In this document: piece after piece, positions 55,700 to 64,000 of the stretch
Layout: each line of letters begins with the position of its first letter
Position numbering within the stretch: position 1 is the stretch's first letter
Source: Rhizobium oryziradicis
Lineage (GTDB): Bacteria > Pseudomonadota > Alphaproteobacteria > Rhizobiales > Rhizobiaceae
DNA length: 64,000 bases
Direction of reading: 5' to 3'
Assembly: GCF_001939045.1 (NCBI RefSeq)
Contig: NZ_MKIM01000024.1
Span: 330,933 to 394,932, forward strand
The notes under the pieces: generated by a model
Told to the model about the DNA's origin: nothing
What the model saw: the letters and a program-made list of their open reading frames with translations, nothing else
Database searches by the model: none
Translations under genes and position numbers: made by a program

Positions 55700-56605
55700 T
55701 TAAGCCCATTCCCGGAGGTAGTTCAAGAAGTGCATGGCCATTTTCGGAAGCGGGGAAAGCTCGGAACTGACAATCGCGTAATCGACCAGGATGGTCGGTT
55801 CCAAGGGAACGAATGCCAGCGGCAAAGCCTGATATTCCAACGCCAGCAATTCACTGACGATAGCAATGCCGAGCCCTTGCGCAGCAAGAGCACAGGCGCA
55901 GCCGACCGAGTGCGCTTCGATGGCTGGGCGGCGGCGAAGACCGGCACGATAGAAGATGGCCTCCAATTCGTGGCGCACCGCACGCTCACGGTTTAGAAGA
56001 ATGAGATTTTCGGTCTTCAACTGTTCGATGGTGATCTTCGAGCTTGCGGCAAGTGTATGCCCCTCATGCAGCGCGCAAATATTACGCGTCGGCATGACAT
56101 GCTCTTCGCGAAGCCCCGGCGTCGGAGAAGGCAGGCGCGTGAAGCCGAGATCGACAGCCCCTTCCGCCACCATCCGCTCGATGACCTGGTAATTTCCAGA
56201 CGCAATCTCGATTCGTACCGAACCGACTTCGGCCAGAAACCTCTTGACCAGACGAGGCACCAGCGTCGCGGAGAGGCTTGCGGGAAATGCCAGTCTCAGC
56301 GGAATATCCGTCGAACGCCCCTCTTCAAGCTCCTGGGCAGTGATCTTCAAGGCCGTCAGTTTGTCCGCAATGGCCCGAATTTGCGGACCCAACTGCATTC
56401 CTTCGCGCGTCATCGAGAGCCGGTTCTTATCCCTGTCGAACAGCCGCACACCGAGATAAACCTCCAACTGATGCAAAAGGCGGCTGGTGTTGGATTGGGA
56501 AATACCGAGATCAACCGCAGCGGCAATGGTCGAGCCGGTAGCCGCAATCGCATCGAATGCCTGGATATGCTTGATGCTGATCTGGACGTCGCCCGACTTT
56601 TTCAT
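55700..56605 (-). CDS. LysR-family transcriptional regulator (2)
   Basis: 301 residues, related to the neighbouring LysR gene over the DNA-binding domain (GSTIAAAVDLGISQSNTSRL, LEVYLGVRLFDRDKNRLSMT) but more diverged afterwards. The effector domain begins near 95 (PLRLAFPASLSATLVPRLV). It is divergent from the MmgE/PrpD gene, with the shared 15-bp site in the gap, the usual arrangement for a LysR protein and its target. Two tandem LysR genes may reflect duplication and division of labour. Confidence 0.9.
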   Translation of the reverse strand: MKKSGDVQISIKHIQAFDAIAATGSTIAAAVDLGISQSNTSRLLHQLEVYLGVRLFDRDKNRLSMTREGMQLGPQIRAIADKLTALKITAQELEEGRSTDIPLRLAFPASLSATLVPRLVKRFLAEVGSVRIEIASGNYQVIERMVAEGAVDLGFTRLPSPTPGLREEHVMPTRNICALHEGHTLAASSKITIEQLKTENLILLNRERAVRHELEAIFYRAGLRRRPAIEAHSVGCACALAAQGLGIAIVSELLALEYQALPLAFVPLEPTILVDYAIVSSELSPLPKMAMHFLNYLREWA

Positions 56606-56638
56606 TCTCTTAACTCCCGGATAACGTCACCCGTAATC

Positions 56639-56653
56639 TGCATAAGATTGCGC
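56639..56653 (+). promoter_or_regulatory. Shared operator-like sequence in the LysR(2)-MmgE/PrpD gap
   Basis: TGCATAAGATTGCGC is an exact complement of 54662-54676 upstream of the importer operon. It lies 59 bases before the MmgE/PrpD start. Confidence 0.6.
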
Positions 56654-56712
56654 CGGAAAAGGCACCCGTTCATCAATACCGCTCGCTGCGAAATTTGCAA
56701 GGACGCGCCAGA

Positions 56713-58089
56713 ATGACAACGGTTCTCGAAAAAATTGCCCGACAGCTCATGTCCAGAACATCGTTTTCAGCTCTCGCGACGAAGCGGGCGGAAGACGCAA
56801 TTGTGGATACGATCGGTTGCATGATTGCGGGCATGAATGACGCGTCCCCCCGGTCTATCGCCACGACTTTCGCAAATGAAATCAAACGAGATGGACCATC
56901 GCTGGTTTTCACAGGAGGCCGTGCGTCACGATCTGTTGCCGCTCTAATTAACGGCACCGCCGCCCATTGTCTGGACTTCGATGATAATTTCCATCCCGCA
57001 CGCGCGCACGCATCTGCTGTTCTGGTGCCAGCCCTTCTCTCGATTGCGACAAGCAGCGATGACTTTTCAGGCCCCATGCTGGTAAAAGCCTACCTTGCAG
57101 GCCTTGAAGCGCAGGCATCGGTCGGCTTCGGCGTCATCCCCTCGCACTATAACCGGGGATGGCACGGCACATCGACAATAGGCTGTATAGGGGCCGCCGC
57201 AGGCGTGGCCGTACTTTTGGGGCTTGATGAGCCTCAGATAGCAAACGCCATGAGCCTTGCCACCAGCATGGCTTCCGGCCCCAAAGGACAGTTTGGAACG
57301 GGAGCAAAACCCTTTCATGCAGGCATCGCAGCTCGAAACGCGGTTGAGGCCGCGCTACTGGCCCAATCGGGTTTGACGGGCAGGCTCGATATTCTGGAAC
57401 GTCCACAGGGCTTTCTCGATCTTTTTGGGGGCGACGAGGCGACCGGTTGGACGAATCTTTCATGGGACGAGAAACACATCATCGAAACCCGCGGTCTGGT
57501 CACGAAACTCCATCCGTGCTGCGCATCCACTCATCGCGCCATTGATGCCGCTCTGGATCTGCAAAAGGAGCATGGGTTTTCCATCGAGGACATCCAACGG
57601 ATCGACACGAAAGTCGGGCGCTCAGCGGTCGACAATCTCGCCTACCCCGATCCTTCCAATGAAATGCAGGCCAGATTTTCGATGCAATATTGCCTTGCCG
57701 TCGCATTGACGAACGGCGGGCTGTCGCTTGGTGACTTCACTCCGCAAGCCGCCATACGGCCCGAACTGCGTTGTCTTATGGCGAAGATCAACATGACTTC
57801 GTATAGCGTTGAAGAAGAGCGCGGGGTCGAGCGGCTACCGCATCAAGTCCATATTTCGTTAAAGGATGGGCGCAGGTTCTCCACCGAGCGACTTCACGCC
57901 AACGGCTCTATAGCTGCACCTTCGAATGACGGGCAGAAGCTTGCAAAGTTTGAGGATTGCCTACGGTGGGCAGGACTTTCCACGGCGCATATCACACACT
58001 CCGACTTAAAAGCCATTTGCTCCGGAAAAAGCGTGAGGGCCATTACCGATAATGCGTTGCAAGTATTGAACCGTCATTTCCGCCGTTAA
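56713..58089 (+). CDS. MmgE/PrpD family protein
   Basis: 458 residues from ATG 56713, with AAGGA upstream (an in-frame TTG at 56695 is less likely). The family signature NGTAAHCLDFDDNFHPARAH is at about 82-101. YNRGWHGTSTIG and the HPCCASTHRAIDA block near 270 also match. The family includes 2-methylcitrate dehydratase, cis-aconitate decarboxylase and iminodisuccinate epimerase. Its position, divergent from the LysR(2) gene and sharing an operator with the importer, suggests it acts on a product of the imported compound, possibly as a racemase/epimerase or dehydratase. The exact reaction cannot be read from sequence. Confidence 0.88.
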   Translation: MTTVLEKIARQLMSRTSFSALATKRAEDAIVDTIGCMIAGMNDASPRSIATTFANEIKRDGPSLVFTGGRASRSVAALINGTAAHCLDFDDNFHPARAHASAVLVPALLSIATSSDDFSGPMLVKAYLAGLEAQASVGFGVIPSHYNRGWHGTSTIGCIGAAAGVAVLLGLDEPQIANAMSLATSMASGPKGQFGTGAKPFHAGIAARNAVEAALLAQSGLTGRLDILERPQGFLDLFGGDEATGWTNLSWDEKHIIETRGLVTKLHPCCASTHRAIDAALDLQKEHGFSIEDIQRIDTKVGRSAVDNLAYPDPSNEMQARFSMQYCLAVALTNGGLSLGDFTPQAAIRPELRCLMAKINMTSYSVEEERGVERLPHQVHISLKDGRRFSTERLHANGSIAAPSNDGQKLAKFEDCLRWAGLSTAHITHSDLKAICSGKSVRAITDNALQVLNRHFRR

Positions 58090-58734
58090 GCCATCTTTTG
58101 AGGCAACCTGACTTGAGATTTAACGGCAGATAATGTGTCGATCCAGCTTGAGCATTCAAAGAACTTCCGACGTCGAAATTGCTTGCGACGATACCCCATC
58201 GCTCATCGTGCCGTCGGCCATCCATTGATCTAAAGCTTTCAGATTGTTCTGAACTTAAATCACCGCCTGTCTGCGTCCGCTGGAGATACACGAAGCGGAA
58301 ATTATTGCCGCTTTGCCCGTCCAGTTGACTGATGCCCAAAGCCAGGGCACAAAGGTGGCATCCACGGTCGCTCGCGGCGGGAAAACAGAGGGAATTTGAG
58401 ACTTTTCCATTAAGTCATTGAAATGATGTGAGAATCCATGGTCCCCGGGCAATTGCAATTTGGGGCTATAGACACCGAATTCCTTGGATTCAGCAACATT
58501 CCGATTCTCTATTAATTTTTAGCTACTTAATGCCAGCGCAATGGCAAGCCCTTTGTGATGCGGGCGCAACGTACATTAACATAAAATAGCTGGGGACCCT
58601 GTTCCTTTGATTTCGCTCTACCGCTTTTTGCAGATTGCTGTATTGCAGATTCGGAACAGACACTGAGATAAATCGCTCATAGCTCTCGTTATGTTATTGC
58701 TTTCAGAATTGCAAAGGGTCGCCACCATCTGAAA
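58090..58734. other. Gene-free stretch with long-form node copy C
   Basis: 645 bases between the convergent ends of the MmgE/PrpD and peptidase genes. It contains node 7 and its conserved block (58295-58446). The rest is AT-rich with no gene or clear terminator. Confidence 0.5.
58295..58446 (+). repeat. Long-form node repeat, copy C (node 7)
   Basis: The palindrome has one change (CGGAAATTATTGCCG, 58296-58310) but is extended by AAG/CTT arms. The following ~130 bases match copies A and B, ending GTGAGAATCCA. With copy B it brackets the whole metabolic block (11.7 kb) as a direct repeat. Confidence 0.87.
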
Positions 58735-59559
58735 CTAGATCGCGTCATGTAGACTTGGATGGGTGCGAAACGTCAAAAGCCTGAGATCCTTTCCATCTCG
58801 TGGCATAAATTTCACGTTTATTTCGCCAGTATTTCTGGCTTCGTAGGTGCCATCCGCCAGCTTTGAACGTAAAGGCATCTGGTTCCCGCCGAGTATATAA
58901 ATCCCGTTTTCAACTTCGGTGACAAAGAAGCCAACATGCCCATTTGCCGCCTTTCGCTTGTGTTGAAAAACGACAATGTCTCCTTGCGTCGGTTTCTCTG
59001 TGCCCGTCCCCCAGTCGCTGAATGATAATGCGGCGGCGCTTCTCGTACCTCCAATTGTAGCCGAATTACTGCGACCCCGTAGTCCTTGCTCGATGCAGGA
59101 GTTCACGAATGCTGCACACCAGGGAGTTATGTCGCCATTTGGCGTACGCAGTAAGGTAGCATCGAAAAAGCTGACAATCAGTGGATTTGCTCTAACGGGC
59201 CACTCTGTGCCATAGGTAAAAGAATTGGCACCTAACTCATCGTCCATCAGGCCAGTAGACAGGCTGTAATAGAACTGCGCGACGTTGAATGCCGTCGCAT
59301 TGGTCGGCGCCCGCGATAAAATCAGGCGTGCGAGCTTTACCTCGTCACGGTAGGGCGGCTCATTGCCTCTTGCAGGTGGGGCATTTGCGAGCAGCTCATC
59401 CAGAGTCGGCACGATCACATCGGGCTCAAACCCAACCGGCGGCGCTTGGCCAAAAAGCTCAGGAACCGCCTGAGCCCAACGCGGAGTTAGGAACTGCGCG
59501 CTGGCTGCTCCGAATGCTAAGCTCAGAAGAGATCTACGTCCGCAATGAGTCATGTCCAC
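58735..59559 (-). CDS. Exported NlpC/P60-CHAP-type cysteine peptidase (TIGR02594-like)
   Basis: 274 residues. The N-terminus MDMTHCGRRSLLSLAFGAAS carries a twin-arginine-like RR and a hydrophobic stretch ending at AQA, so export is likely, possibly by Tat. The catalytic region begins near 145 with TPWCAAFVNSCIEQG (nucleophile Cys), then GDIVVFQHK, GHVGFFVTEV (His) and YILGGNQ, matching NlpC/P60-like amidases that cut peptidoglycan peptides. It lies 12 bases after the CHAT gene on the same strand and is probably its operon partner. Processing by the CHAT protein or a shared envelope role is a speculation. Confidence 0.8.
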   Translation of the reverse strand: MDMTHCGRRSLLSLAFGAASAQFLTPRWAQAVPELFGQAPPVGFEPDVIVPTLDELLANAPPARGNEPPYRDEVKLARLILSRAPTNATAFNVAQFYYSLSTGLMDDELGANSFTYGTEWPVRANPLIVSFFDATLLRTPNGDITPWCAAFVNSCIEQGLRGRSNSATIGGTRSAAALSFSDWGTGTEKPTQGDIVVFQHKRKAANGHVGFFVTEVENGIYILGGNQMPLRSKLADGTYEARNTGEINVKFMPRDGKDLRLLTFRTHPSLHDAI

Positions 59560-59571
59560 CTCCCTACCATT

Positions 59572-62500
59572 TCAATTCGTCGTGACAACCGCGAAAGCTG
59601 CCCAGTAGACCGGGTGGGCTTCCCTTATCGATTTGGCCGATGAAAGCATCGCCTTCATCGACGCTTGGAGCGAGCCGGCAATGCCGTCATTCCCGGCCAC
59701 GACCCCATCCATCATTCCGGCCAGGATCCGCGCCGTGGCCTGGGAATCGACGTCCCAGGACGAAACAAGAACATTTTGCGTACCAGCGAGAAGAAAGGAG
59801 CTTGTCAGGCCGGAAAATGCTTCCTGGGAGATAGCACTGCCGGCGCCAGTCGAACATGCGGAGAGGATGACGAAGCGGGCTCCGATCCGGAATTGAGCGA
59901 TCTCATCGGGGATCAGGAGCCCATCATCTTCTTGATCGGAATCACCGGGGGGAGTCAAAACAATACCGGGTGCATTCGCGCCGTTTGCGCGGATCGCATG
60001 CGTCGCGAAGGCGATCACTTCGTACCGCGCCAGTTCGCCACTTTCGTTCAATTTCTTTAGCCTGTTTTCACGGGCCGTTGCCTGTGTCCATACATCTGCA
60101 TGCTGGAATTGCGAGGCCATGTAGTTCAGCTCGCATTCCGTTTCGGGAAGTGAAACAAGCCCTCCAAGTACGCTGGAATCCGCGATCTGGTCTATCTCTC
60201 CCCTTGAACCAGGCATGTAGACGCTCCCTTCGATGGGATAGGCCCGCGCACGACGGGACGCCCCTTCGAACACCTTTTCACAGTCAACGGTGACCGCATG
60301 TTTATTTGCGAACATCGGATTGCCCAAGCCAAGAAACGTCCCGTTGTGGACCTCTTTCGAGCCTCCCTCGTTCAGACGCCAGATCGCTAGCGAAGGTACC
60401 GTCTCAATTGAGAATTTGGAAACCAGCCAGGGTGCATTTCGATAGGCCTCTACACCTGCGAACACGTCGGGCTTTTGCGCTGTTAACAGCGCAAAAGAGA
60501 GATCTAACAGTTCGCCATCGGGGATTAAGATCAGTCGACGCTTGTCGGCGATCGCCGGCATCAATGGCTCTATAAGATGCTTGTATAGCTGCGTCGACGC
60601 TTCGAAATCAAATACGTAATATTCACTCTCTTGCCCTGACTGCATCGGCTTGGAAGAATCTTCGATGCTCTTTCTTACCGTTCCTACAAGTTGTGAAAGC
60701 TTGACTGCATCAAATTCGCGGTTTGTGAGAACATGCAACTCCGTGCGTTCTCGTGTTGCGACAACCGCATAGACTGCATCACCCATAATGCGATAGTGAA
60801 TCAGGGCCTCGTCTTTTCCGATACCGTTCAATTGGTCCGGAATGCGGCCAGAGGCGTCGGCCACAGCCCTTGCGAAGGTCTCTACAAACCCGAATAGCAG
60901 CGGCGTATCATGAAAAATGGAAACTGCAGATTCCTTGATCTGCTGGATAACGTCTGTTTGCAGCGGATTTTCAGTCTTCGACGACTGTTTTAGCTGCTCA
61001 TATAAGATCTGTCGCAACCGTCTCCATCTCGAACCATTCAGAACCGTACCGGTAGCATCGCCCAGCGAGATTTTTCGCAGAGCTTTGCCTCGAAAATACG
61101 CTGTCGCCGCTGCGCTCTGGTGAGAGGATGCTATGACCTCCAACGCCTCTCTTGCCAGCGCGGTGGCCCGAGTAGTGTCCGCTTCTGCCGTGTATTCCTG
61201 AGCGAGCGCCCGCATGTAATTTTCCGCTATCGCGTTTGGCAATATCGGCAGCGCCCGAGGCGCAGTGACCTGTTCAAGGGGATCCCGCGACAATCTTGCG
61301 AGGTACGACTCCTTTCCAATGTTCAAGCTAAGCCGGAGGACAGGAAGATCGCTGATGTCGTTCCCAACATAGTCATCTGTCAGGTAACGCAGCGCGTCTT
61401 CGGGAGGCTTTTTTGCCAGTTCGGATGCAATATCGATGCCGCTAGGCTTGTAGTCAGATGCTTTATCTTTGCTGTAAGCGAAATTCTCAATCCGTTCGTT
61501 ATCGATTAGGAACGGCCTCGACAGTAACGCATGCCTTACAGTCGATGTTTCCTTTGCCCAACCAATCTCATCAAGAGCCTTTCCGACATCGACTAAAACC
61601 TCCGCGAATGCTTCGTTTGCAGGGGCGTCTTCCTGAAGCGCGGTTGTCAACTCAAGGATTTCTGCCAGATCGTCGCGAACGCGCTGATCGTCATTTGTTT
61701 TAACACGAGTTGCAGCAAGGGCTTCTTCCCGAAATTCATCAACCGTCCAAAAACCGCTGGCAATCTTTGCTAGGTAGCGACTGCGTGGAGAAGCGTTCGC
61801 AATCTGCGTCGCCGACTGCATCGCCTCCCCAAATAGCCGACGCGCCAGCGGCATAGCTCTAATATCCTCAGGTAGCGTCTCGGCGATCGCCATTATGCCA
61901 TCGACTCGATTATCTGCCGTCCCAAACGTATTTACTAAAGCCACAGCCTCATCGAACGCCCCAAGCCGCGCGAGAGCCTTTACTCTAACCAGCATATCAT
62001 ATTCGTATTCGCTTCGAGCTTTGCTGGTTAGCAGACTGCGCATGTTCGTGGATATGGCGTCGGGATCCACGCCTCGATCCAACAAATCATTGACGATTTT
62101 TGCAGCAATGTTGGACCGATCCTCTTTTGGAAGCTCGGTGGTATAGGTTAAGAAATCGGCCGATTTCTCTAGCAGACCAGAATTGGCCAGACTTTCCGCG
62201 ATGACGGACCTAGCCTCTCCGTAGGCCTTGATAAGGCCTGCATCGAGAGCGTTCGAAGCTCGCGTCGGCTTGGGATAAAGGGCTTGGGCCACACCGTCGG
62301 CGAAGTCCTCGCATTTAATATGAGTGGATGCCGAAAGAAGTAACGAAAAGGAATTGCTGTTTTTCGCTGGCGCCGATTTGGCAGCGTCGATCGCTAGCGA
62401 CAAGACCTCATTGGCTTTCACGACCTCGCCACTGTCAAAGAGCCGTACCGCCAAGCGAGGCAGAAGGTCGAGATTTTCCGAATATGGTCCAGCTGCAGCC

Positions 62501-64000
62501 AGAAGCCTATCCGCTTCCTGGCCTTGTCCGCACTTAAACAGGGGCATCATGCCGTCCAGCGCGGCGAAAACGCTGCTGCCCGACCGAACAGAGCTCAATG
62601 CAATGGATGAAAAGCGAAGGGCACTATTGCAATCCTCTTTAATCAAGGCGGACATCGACAGTCTGGCCGCCAAAGCTTGCTTGGAGGCCTGATCTTCAAT
62701 ACCCATCAGAAGTGATTCAGCCTTTCGAAGGAGAGCTGCCGATTTCTCTCCCGGTTCCAAGCCTTTCAAGTGTGAGAGAATTCTACTCAGATCGTCGGCC
62801 GGTAAGAGCTGATCGGCAAATTCTTCCGCTAACTCGAACCTTTTGTGCCTCGTAGCCTCAAGGATCAACGCTCCGATACTAGCACTTGAATGCAATTCTT
62901 TCAGGAGAAGGCGTAACTCCGTATCCCCGCCTGCTAGCAAAGTAACCGAAACAATTGCCGGTGCCTCGCTGATGATTTCCTTTTCGTCCGCGCTGGCAAC
63001 GAAGACTCTCATGGCCGCGGGCGAGAGTGCAGCCACCTGCTTTTTCCTAATCTCGCTATCCAACCGATCAAGCGCTGCCGTTGAGAGAGAAGACGGAAGA
63101 AAGCTCTTAATCTTTTGGAGAGAAGTCATCGACAGCTTTGAAAAGAATGCTCCATAAAAAATATTGTCCGTTTGCGGAGGCAAATTCCGATACAATTGGA
63201 GTGCTTCATGTTCTCTTCCGTGATCGGCAAAAAGTAATAAAAGTGATTTCATTCCAACACTGTCGCCGTCCGGTTTTATGGCACGTTGACGTAGTGAAAC
63301 ATCTGTCGCCAATAGCTGAGCAATATGCAAGTAATTCCCATCTAACTTACTACGCTTAACTGCAAGGCGCTCATCGATAAGATCAGTAAATGGCTGCGTG
63401 ATACCTGTCCCCAAGGCCGTCAAAAATATATTGTGATGAACATCAGCCTGTAGCTCCGAGATCGTCTCTTCAACCGGGTCGATCGACCACAACGCACCGA
63501 CCCACTGAGCGACCATGTCGGCAACCTGCCTTAGGTCACTATTGGTTTTGCGGACTTCGCGATCGTCGAGAAAATTCTTCGCGATCGTCAGCGCCTTTTG
63601 ATAAGCTCGCGCTAGAACAACTGGTGACTTTGTCGCTCGTGCTTCATCGACTAGCTTGTCCGTCACCGCATGGACTTGATCGATGGTGTTAAGACAGTTG
63701 AACACGGCATCAAAACGGATGGCTCCCGGCGCACGCGCTGGGTCATCCAACTCTCGCACAAAGTCTTTTACAACAGGCTCCAATCCCACGTTCTCGTAGC
63801 TAGCCCGTATCTTCTCGTCCTCAAGGATTGAGAGCGAAAAGTGGAGCATCTTTGCTGCGAGTTCTATATTTGGAGAGATGTTGCAGACGTCTTTGAACAC
63901 TCTCACCTTTTCCGAGAAGAGCAGCATTTGCCCCAACTCCCCGAGGACAGTTGCCAACTCCGGTGTTTCTCTCGGAAGCTGAAGAAGTTTAGGCCCTATT
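59572..64000 (-). CDS. TPR-like repeat protein with C-terminal CHAT (caspase-like) protease domain, 5' end open
   Basis: More than 1470 residues. The frame stays open to the right edge; the first in-window start is a TTG at 63957, but in-frame codons continue upstream, so the gene probably begins outside. About 1100 residues are helical repeats of TPR-like spacing. The CHAT domain occupies the last ~320 residues: the catalytic His in VIAFATHAIRANG and the catalytic Cys in FVILSACSTGAGS, followed by FLLAGTQNVLVSSWDVD and the end HPVYWAAFAVV. CHAT proteases are caspase relatives; several act in defence-linked cell death by cleaving partner proteins. The next gene, 12 bases on, encodes an exported peptidase. 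Its role here is unknown. Confidence 0.85.
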   Translation of the reverse strand, partial: IGPKLLQLPRETPELATVLGELGQMLLFSEKVRVFKDVCNISPNIELAAKMLHFSLSILEDEKIRASYENVGLEPVVKDFVRELDDPARAPGAIRFDAVFNCLNTIDQVHAVTDKLVDEARATKSPVVLARAYQKALTIAKNFLDDREVRKTNSDLRQVADMVAQWVGALWSIDPVEETISELQADVHHNIFLTALGTGITQPFTDLIDERLAVKRSKLDGNYLHIAQLLATDVSLRQRAIKPDGDSVGMKSLLLLFADHGREHEALQLYRNLPPQTDNIFYGAFFSKLSMTSLQKIKSFLPSSLSTAALDRLDSEIRKKQVAALSPAAMRVFVASADEKEIISEAPAIVSVTLLAGGDTELRLLLKELHSSASIGALILEATRHKRFELAEEFADQLLPADDLSRILSHLKGLEPGEKSAALLRKAESLLMGIEDQASKQALAARLSMSALIKEDCNSALRFSSIALSSVRSGSSVFAALDGMMPLFKCGQGQEADRLLAAAGPYSENLDLLPRLAVRLFDSGEVVKANEVLSLAIDAAKSAPAKNSNSFSLLLSASTHIKCEDFADGVAQALYPKPTRASNALDAGLIKAYGEARSVIAESLANSGLLEKSADFLTYTTELPKEDRSNIAAKIVNDLLDRGVDPDAISTNMRSLLTSKARSEYEYDMLVRVKALARLGAFDEAVALVNTFGTADNRVDGIMAIAETLPEDIRAMPLARRLFGEAMQSATQIANASPRSRYLAKIASGFWTVDEFREEALAATRVKTNDDQRVRDDLAEILELTTALQEDAPANEAFAEVLVDVGKALDEIGWAKETSTVRHALLSRPFLIDNERIENFAYSKDKASDYKPSGIDIASELAKKPPEDALRYLTDDYVGNDISDLPVLRLSLNIGKESYLARLSRDPLEQVTAPRALPILPNAIAENYMRALAQEYTAEADTTRATALAREALEVIASSHQSAAATAYFRGKALRKISLGDATGTVLNGSRWRRLRQILYEQLKQSSKTENPLQTDVIQQIKESAVSIFHDTPLLFGFVETFARAVADASGRIPDQLNGIGKDEALIHYRIMGDAVYAVVATRERTELHVLTNREFDAVKLSQLVGTVRKSIEDSSKPMQSGQESEYYVFDFEASTQLYKHLIEPLMPAIADKRRLILIPDGELLDLSFALLTAQKPDVFAGVEAYRNAPWLVSKFSIETVPSLAIWRLNEGGSKEVHNGTFLGLGNPMFANKHAVTVDCEKVFEGASRRARAYPIEGSVYMPGSRGEIDQIADSSVLGGLVSLPETECELNYMASQFQHADVWTQATARENRLKKLNESGELARYEVIAFATHAIRANGANAPGIVLTPPGDSDQEDDGLLIPDEIAQFRIGARFVILSACSTGAGSAISQEAFSGLTSSFLLAGTQNVLVSSWDVDSQATARILAGMMDGVVAGNDGIAGSLQASMKAMLSSAKSIREAHPVYWAAFAVVTTN

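Noticed and set aside
13839..58310. The repeated palindrome as a CRISPR array
   Set aside because: Copies are thousands of bases apart with no regular short spacers.

Overview
This 64 kb window looks like an accessory region of an alphaproteobacterium, most probably a member of the Rhizobiales. The evidence is moderate-to-high GC, Rhizobiales-style peptide transporter and LysR genes, and at 46853-46956 a two-palindrome intergenic element of the RIME/Bru-RS type, which points towards the Brucella/Ochrobactrum group. The genus is an inference. I saw no rRNA, tRNA or CRISPR array.

Most of the window is a defence island made of separable blocks. (1) 1-13646, leftward: a tight four-gene operon of a DUF1998 DEAD/DEAH helicase, a DrmD-like SNF2 helicase, an Eco57I-like adenine methyltransferase and an SMC/Rad50-like ATPase that runs off the left edge. 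It is DISARM-like, or of the helicase-methylase-ATPase type. (2) 13900-16446: an IS3-family element with intact 28-bp inverted repeats. Its transposase middle is replaced by a secreted EF-hand protein gene and an ion-channel-like membrane protein gene. (3) 16406-20395: a wrecked type I R-M operon (hsdM and hsdR stubs) still holding two apparently intact genes, a DUF6615-like protein and a DUF262/HNH/AlbA_2 fusion. (4) 20724-28213: a complete Zorya operon zorABCD. (5) 28272-34320, leftward: a helicase with an internal nuclease-like domain, and an SMC-like ATPase with a 70-aa partner. (6) 34918-36361: a scar joining broken hsdR, hsdS and tyrosine integrase pieces. (7) 36714-43580: a very large STAND-type ATPase with a C-terminal nuclease-like domain, divergent from a 605-aa gene I cannot name. 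(8) 44092-46230: a Septu pair, ptuA and ptuB.

46547-58296 is metabolic. It holds a leftward operon for a peptide ABC importer, a cytoplasmic beta-lactamase-fold hydrolase and an M20 amidohydrolase. Two LysR regulators and a divergent MmgE/PrpD gene lie next to it. A 15-bp sequence is shared exactly by the transporter and MmgE/PrpD promoters, suggesting one regulator. 58735-64000 carries a CHAT (caspase-like) protein gene, open at the right edge, followed by a secreted NlpC/P60-like peptidase gene.

The most unusual signal is at the block boundaries. A short palindrome, core CGGAAATTATTTCCG, occurs at about 13839, 20537, 31343, 34714, 36471, 46547 and 58296, with a degenerate copy at 43763. 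Every copy is between genes and almost every one separates two functional blocks. Three copies continue into a conserved block, giving about 150 bp in all, and bracket the 34.7-46.5 kb and 46.5-58.3 kb segments as direct repeats. This suggests a modular island assembled by recombination at a common node.
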